Shown here in pieces: positions 6,104 through 9,230 of a stretch of 9,230 nucleotides of DNA (position 1 is its first letter; every line of letters starts with the position of its first letter). The notes beneath the pieces are model-generated. The model had not been told where the DNA came from. It did not search any database and was given only the letters and a program-made list of their open reading frames with translations. Source of the stretch: Acetobacteraceae bacterium. GTDB lineage: Bacteria; Pseudomonadota; Alphaproteobacteria; Acetobacterales; Acetobacteraceae. A program made the position numbers and the translations under genes. The stretch lies in assembly GCA_030039695.1 (NCBI GenBank), contig JASHVB010000134.1, forward strand, positions 1 through 9,230, written 5' to 3'.

Positions 6104-8464
6104 ATCATGGGCGGATCTTGCCAGCTGTATTGTTCGCCATACCCGCTCGGGCGTCGCCGGCATGTCGATGTGCGAGACACCGAGTGGCGCCAGCGCGTCC
6201 AGCACGGCGCAAATGATCGCCTGCGGCGCCGCCATCGCACCCGCCTGCCCGGAGCCTTTCACGCCGAGCGGATTGACGTTGGTCGGCACGCCGCTCAGCA
6301 TAACGTCGAAGTCGGGCAGATGCGCGGCGCGCGGCAGCGCGTAATCCATCAATGATCCACTCAGCATCTGGCCGGAGTGTGGATCGTAGACCGTGTGCTC
6401 CAGCATCGCCTGGCCGATGCCCTGAGCGACGCCGCCATGGATCTGACCAAGTGTCAGCATCGGATTGATCAGCGCGCCGAAATCGTCCACTGCCGTGTAG
6501 CGCTGCAGCTCAACCGCGCCGGTATCCGGATCGACCTCCACTTCAGCGATGTGGCAGCCGTTGGGGAAGGTGATGACGTCGAGCAGGTTCCAGACATAGG
6601 TATCGAGGCCCGGCGTCTCGCCATCTGGCAGGTTGGCGGGGTCGCGTGCGGCGCGAGCCACCGCGAACAGATCGATGGCGCGCACTGGTTCGTTGCGCAC
6701 GGCGAAGCGCCCTTCGGCGAATGCAATGTCCGAAGGTGCGGCCTGCAACAGGCGCGCGGCAATGAGGGTGCCTTTCGCCAGCATCGCATCGACGGCTTTG
6801 CACAGTGCTGCGCCGCCCATGTGCATGGACCGTGCGCCGCCGTGCCCGTTGCCGGCGCGGACTTGTGCGGTGTCCGCCTGAACATAGCGAAAGATCCCAA
6901 TGGGCAGGCCGAGCAGGTCCGCCGCGATCTGTGCATAGGCGGTGGCGTGGCCCATGCCGTTGGACTGCGTGCCGACAAGCAGGGCGATATGCTCGTCTTG
7001 TTCGAAGCGCAGCTCGGCGCCTTCGTTCGGCGCACCGCGCGAGGTTTCCATGAAACAGATCACGCCGATGCCGCGCAGCTTGCTACGCTGCTGCGAGGCG
7101 GCGCTCCGCGCGGGGAAACCGCCATGGTCGGCGGCAATCACAGCGTCGTCCAGATTGGCCGCGAAGCGGCCACCGTCGACGATGGTGCCGAGGGCTTTGC
7201 GATACGGGAAGTCGCGAATCAGATTGCGCCGGCGCAGCTCGATTCGATCGAAACCATGTTGGCGGGCAGCTGCGTCGATCAGCCGCTCGATCATGTAGTT
7301 CACCTCCGGCTTGCCAGCGCCGCGATAGGCATCGATCGGGACGGTGTTGGTGAACACGCCGTGCACGTCCATGAAGATCGCCGGAATATCGTAGCCACCG
7401 CCGATCGCAGTGGCCGGTGCGTTGGTGGAGCTGCCGGGGCCGCCAGACGAAAGATACGCGCCGAGATTGGCGATGGTTTCGACACGCAATGCAAGGAACC
7501 GGCCATCCGCGTCGAGCGCCAGGTACGCGCGCATGACGTTGTCGCGGCCTTGTGCGGTGGTTATGAAATCTTCTGCGCGCTCGCCGATCCATTTTACCGG
7601 CCGGCCTAAACGGCGCGCGGCCCAGAGCAGCATGACCCATTCGGGATAGAGCGCGTTCTTCACGCCAAAGCCGCCACCTACGTCGGGGCAGGAGACACGC
7701 ATCTGTTCGCTCGGCACGTGGAACACGTGATCGGCCAGCTGAGACTGCAAGGCATGTACGCCAGCACCCGAAAATTGCAGGTGGAAGCGGTTGCTCTCGT
7801 ACGAACCGATGGCGCCACGGGTCTCCAGTGCGGAGATGACGATGCGGTTGTTGATCAGCTCCAGCTCGACAACATGCGTCGCGGCCGAGAACGCGGACTG
7901 CACTGCCGATGCGTCGCCTTTCTGGAAGTGGTAGGAGAGGTTTCCCGGCGCTTCATCCCAAAGCTGCGGTGCACTGGAGTGCAGCGCGGCAGGTGCGTCC
8001 ACCACCGAAGGCAGAATGTTGAAGTCGACAGCGACGAGTTCCGCCGCGTCGCGCGCGGCTTCGTGCGAGGCAGCGACGACGAACGCGACAGGATCGCCGA
8101 CATGACGAACACGTTCGCTGGCCAACGCGTGACGTGGCGGTGTGATCATCGGGGCGACACTTGCCACCGGCACAGTACACGGCAGCGGACCGAGCTCGCG
8201 GAGGTCGTGCGCGGTGAACACACCCAGCACACCAGGGGCGGCACGCGCCGCAGCACCGTCAATACGGTCGATGACGGCGTGCGCGTGCGGCGACCGCACG
8301 ACGTGCATCCAGGCGGTGTTGGGAGGCGTGATGTCCTCGACATACTCGCCGCGTCCGGTCAGGAAGCGCGCGTCTTCGAGCCGCAGCAAGGACCGACCGC
8401 GGAAGGGGGGGCCAACGTTACCCCTCCCCTTGAGGAAGGCGGGCAGGGCACGGGATTCACTCAT
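6092..8464 (-). CDS. Xanthine dehydrogenase/aldehyde oxidase family, molybdopterin-binding (large) subunit
   Basis: The 790-residue product matches the length and plan of CoxL-like large subunits, which hold the molybdenum-pyranopterin cofactor and hydroxylate aldehydes or N-heterocycles with water as oxygen donor. RSLLRLEDARFLTGRGEYVEDI (24-45) begins the alpha/beta hammerhead domain; the MoCo-binding part carries GGGFGVKN (263-270), AYRGAGKPE (379-387), NGMGHATAYAQIAADLLG (502-519), GNGHGGARS (538-546) and GVKGSGQAG (734-742). AYRGAG, rather than AYxCSFR, rules out true form I CO dehydrogenase. Two cofactor-site positions depart from the usual pattern: Met504 where GQG normally has Gln, and Gln740 where the catalytic Glu of G-E-x-G is expected. 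The start at 8464 has GGAGG 7 nt upstream; the roughly 20 residues before the conserved core are unusual and overlie a repeat-like sequence. FAD and 2Fe-2S partner subunits are not in the window. It heads the three-gene minus-strand cluster. Substrate unknown. Confidence 0.88.
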   Translation of the reverse strand: MSESRALPAFLKGRGNVGPPFRGRSLLRLEDARFLTGRGEYVEDITPPNTAWMHVVRSPHAHAVIDRIDGAAARAAPGVLGVFTAHDLRELGPLPCTVPVASVAPMITPPRHALASERVRHVGDPVAFVVAASHEAARDAAELVAVDFNILPSVVDAPAALHSSAPQLWDEAPGNLSYHFQKGDASAVQSAFSAATHVVELELINNRIVISALETRGAIGSYESNRFHLQFSGAGVHALQSQLADHVFHVPSEQMRVSCPDVGGGFGVKNALYPEWVMLLWAARRLGRPVKWIGERAEDFITTAQGRDNVMRAYLALDADGRFLALRVETIANLGAYLSSGGPGSSTNAPATAIGGGYDIPAIFMDVHGVFTNTVPIDAYRGAGKPEVNYMIERLIDAAARQHGFDRIELRRRNLIRDFPYRKALGTIVDGGRFAANLDDAVIAADHGGFPARSAASQQRSKLRGIGVICFMETSRGAPNEGAELRFEQDEHIALLVGTQSNGMGHATAYAQIAADLLGLPIGIFRYVQADTAQVRAGNGHGGARSMHMGGAALCKAVDAMLAKGTLIAARLLQAAPSDIAFAEGRFAVRNEPVRAIDLFAVARAARDPANLPDGETPGLDTYVWNLLDVITFPNGCHIAEVEVDPDTGAVELQRYTAVDDFGALINPMLTLGQIHGGVAQGIGQAMLEHTVYDPHSGQMLSGSLMDYALPRAAHLPDFDVMLSGVPTNVNPLGVKGSGQAGAMAAPQAIICAVLDALAPLGVSHIDMPATPERVWRTIQLARSAHDGRA
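8423..8439. repeat. Degenerate CCTCCC/GGAAGG palindrome inside the molybdo-subunit N-terminus
   Basis: CCTCCC (8423-8428) can pair with GGAAGG (8434-8439) with one wobble. The stretch, with its flanking GCGGGCA, resembles the palindrome at 8502-8519 with flanking CGGAGCA, and may be a diverged copy. It encodes about residues 9-14 of the protein. Confidence 0.35.
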
Positions 8465-8471
8465 GTCCTGT

Positions 8472-8476
8472 CCTCC
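8472..8476 (-). promoter_or_regulatory. Shine-Dalgarno site of the molybdo-subunit gene
   Basis: GGAGG on the minus strand, 7 nt before the ATG at 8464-8462. It favours this start over the in-frame ATGs further upstream (for example the one that would begin at 8527). CCTCCC-type tracts of the palindrome at 8502-8519 lie just upstream on the same transcript and could pair with it; that is inference. Confidence 0.75.
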
Positions 8477-8501
8477 GATAGGCATGGCCCTCCCCCAACC
8501 T

Positions 8502-8519
8502 CCTCCCTCAGAGGGGAGG
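8502..8519. repeat. CCTCCC/GGGAGG palindrome upstream of the molybdo-subunit gene
   Basis: CCTCCC (8502-8507), loop TCAGAG, and GGGAGG (8514-8519) form a 6-bp perfect stem in the leader of the minus-strand gene. It is GC-rich and repeat-like, and similar to the sequence at 8423-8439. It may be an intergenic repeat or a leader hairpin. Confidence 0.45.
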
Positions 8520-8553
8520 CGGAGCACCTATTCACCTGGACCTCCGCGGGAAG

Positions 8554-8573
8554 CCCCGGACTTCGGGCCGGGG
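8554..8573. repeat. Candidate left-end hairpin of the TnpB element
   Basis: CCCCGG (8554-8559) and CCGGGG (8568-8573) form a 6-bp stem around ACTTCGGG. An alternative, CCCG/CGGG (8555-8558 with 8564-8567), is also possible. IS200/IS605 ends carry subterminal hairpins, so this is a candidate; it could equally be one more GC-rich intergenic palindrome. Confidence 0.35.
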
Positions 8574-8642
8574 AGGGATAGCGGGCCGCGAGAAAGCGCG
8601 GCGCAATTGCTGTCCTACCGACCGGTTCCTACACGGGTGAGG

Positions 8643-9230
8643 ATGCACCTGACCATGCAACTGAGATTGCTGCCGAGGCCCGAGCAGGCCGATGCCATGC
8701 TGCGGACGATGGAGCGGTTCAACACGGCCTGCGATGCGCTCGCCGCTGTTGCCCTCGCCAAACGGTGCGCAAACAAAGTCGCGTTGCAGAAGCGCGCCTA
8801 CCACGACATCAGGCGAGACTTCGGCCTCGCCGCTCAGATGACCGTGCGGGCGATCGCCAAAGTCGTGGAAGTCTACAAGCGGGACAAGGCCGTTCAGCCG
8901 ACGTTTCGGCCCGACGGCGCCATCGTCTACGACCAGCGTATTCTCTCCTGGAAGGGCGCCGATCGGGTCTCGGTCCTGACCAACGATGGCAGGTAGATCA
9001 TGCCGTGGATGTGCGGAGCCTACCAACAAGCGCGGTTGGATCGGGCGCGTCGACAAGCCGCCCTGATACACCGCAACGGGATGTTCTTCCTCTCCGTGAC
9101 GATCGACGTGGGCGACGTGCCGGCGGGCGATCAGGCCGAGTATCTCGGCGTTGACCTCGGGCATCGCAACATTGCTGCCGATAGCGACGGTGACAGCTTC
9201 TGCGGCGCGTTGAACGCCGGCCTTCGGCGC
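8643..9230 (+). pseudogene. tnpB: tnpB (RNA-guided nuclease-type transposon protein), interrupted by an amber codon and cut by the window end
   Basis: Read from the ATG at 8643, the frame gives an N-terminal TnpB domain: MQLRLLPRPEQADAML (5-20) is the family's opening strand and helix, KRAYHDIRRDFGLAAQMTVR (50-69) the conserved helix, and TFRPDGAIVYDQRILSWK (87-104) the following strands. After DGR (115-117) there is TAG (8994-8996), then the same frame continues without another stop through IMPWMCGAYQQ and EYLGVDLGHRNIAADSDGD (167-185) to the window end. Asp171 is the expected RuvC-I catalytic aspartate. Related proteins from memory often have Gln at the stop position (GRQ-x-I/M-P), so a single CAG-to-TAG change would explain it. 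ATG codons at 9000 and 9009 directly after the stop could allow reinitiation of a second fragment. TnpB normally cuts DNA under an RNA guide at the empty donor site to retain the element. Here it is probably inactive or made as two pieces. A GTG start at 8637 is also possible. Confidence 0.8.

Larger units (their letters stand above)
8531..9230 (+). mobile_element. TnpB-type insertion sequence (IS200/IS605 superfamily, IS1341-like), left part
   Basis: The element is recognised from its tnpB gene. No Y1 transposase (tnpA) lies upstream, because the molybdo-subunit gene occupies that side, so a TnpB-only layout is likely unless tnpA lies to the right beyond the window. The left boundary is tentative: TTCAC at 8531-8535 followed, 18 nt later, by the hairpin at 8554-8573 fits the geometry of IS605-type left ends (short target-like motif, then a subterminal hairpin), but I cannot confirm the motif. 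The right end, where the guide RNA would normally be encoded, is outside the window. Confidence 0.5.

Noticed and set aside
6377..7609. Plus-strand open frame of 410 codons
   Set aside because: Entirely antisense to the molybdo-subunit gene, which has strong family motifs; no recognisable domain of its own.
6092..8464. Carbon monoxide dehydrogenase (CoxL) annotation
   Set aside because: The active-site loop reads AYRGAGKPE and lacks the AYxCSFR motif with the copper-ligating cysteine of form I CO dehydrogenase, so only the wider family is supported.
8532..9164. Minus-strand open frame of 210 codons at the right end
   Set aside because: Mirror of the tnpB coding sequence; the plus frame carries the TnpB motifs on both sides of the amber codon, this one carries none.
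1..9230. CRISPR array, defence island, tRNA or rRNA genes
   Set aside because: No regularly spaced repeats, defence nuclease/helicase genes or RNA-gene signatures were seen; the only nuclease-like gene is the transposon tnpB.

Overview
The window is GC-rich, densely packed bacterial chromosomal DNA. Codon usage, gene content and GGCCGG-type palindromes between genes suggest an alphaproteobacterium (Acetobacteraceae/Rhodospirillales- or Bradyrhizobium-like). This placement is inferred, as no rRNA or other phylogenetic marker is present. No tRNA, rRNA or CRISPR array was seen. The longest stretches without a gene are 159 bp (1320-1478) and 178 bp (8465-8642).

Left part (1-2573): the C-terminal end of a type-B carboxylesterase runs rightward and stops 2 bp from the convergent stop of a PLP-dependent low-specificity threonine aldolase (255-1319, minus). 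A 159-bp divergent intergenic region separates the aldolase from a luciferase-like flavin monooxygenase (1479-2573, plus). A 92-bp convergent gap with two hairpins follows.

Centre (2666-8464, minus): three oxidative or decarboxylative enzymes lie in one direction. In transcription order they are a molybdopterin-binding large subunit of the xanthine dehydrogenase/aldehyde oxidase family (790 aa), a thiamine-diphosphate enzyme resembling benzoylformate decarboxylase/acetolactate synthase (560 aa), and an FAD aromatic-ring hydroxylase-type monooxygenase (553 aa). The last two overlap by one base (TGATG), which suggests translational coupling. The first two are 82 bp apart, with two GC-rich palindromes around the gap. 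The set looks like part of a catabolic route for an aromatic or heterocyclic compound (hydroxylation, 2-oxoacid cleavage, ring hydroxylation), but the substrate cannot be read from the sequence.

Right end (about 8531-9230, plus): the left part of a TnpB-type (IS200/IS605, IS1341-like) insertion sequence. Its tnpB is interrupted by an in-frame amber codon at 8994-8996, yet the RuvC-I aspartate region downstream is intact in the same frame. The element sits directly upstream of the molybdenum-subunit gene, and neither the 2Fe-2S nor the FAD partner subunit is in the window.

Points most worth a second look: the molybdo-subunit has Gln740 where the family's catalytic Glu is expected, and Met504 in place of the usual Gln of the GQG motif; its N-terminus carries an extra segment over a repeat-like sequence; and the three-gene Mo/ThDP/FAD cluster has no pathway I recognise. 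I did not find a clearly new defence or mobile system.
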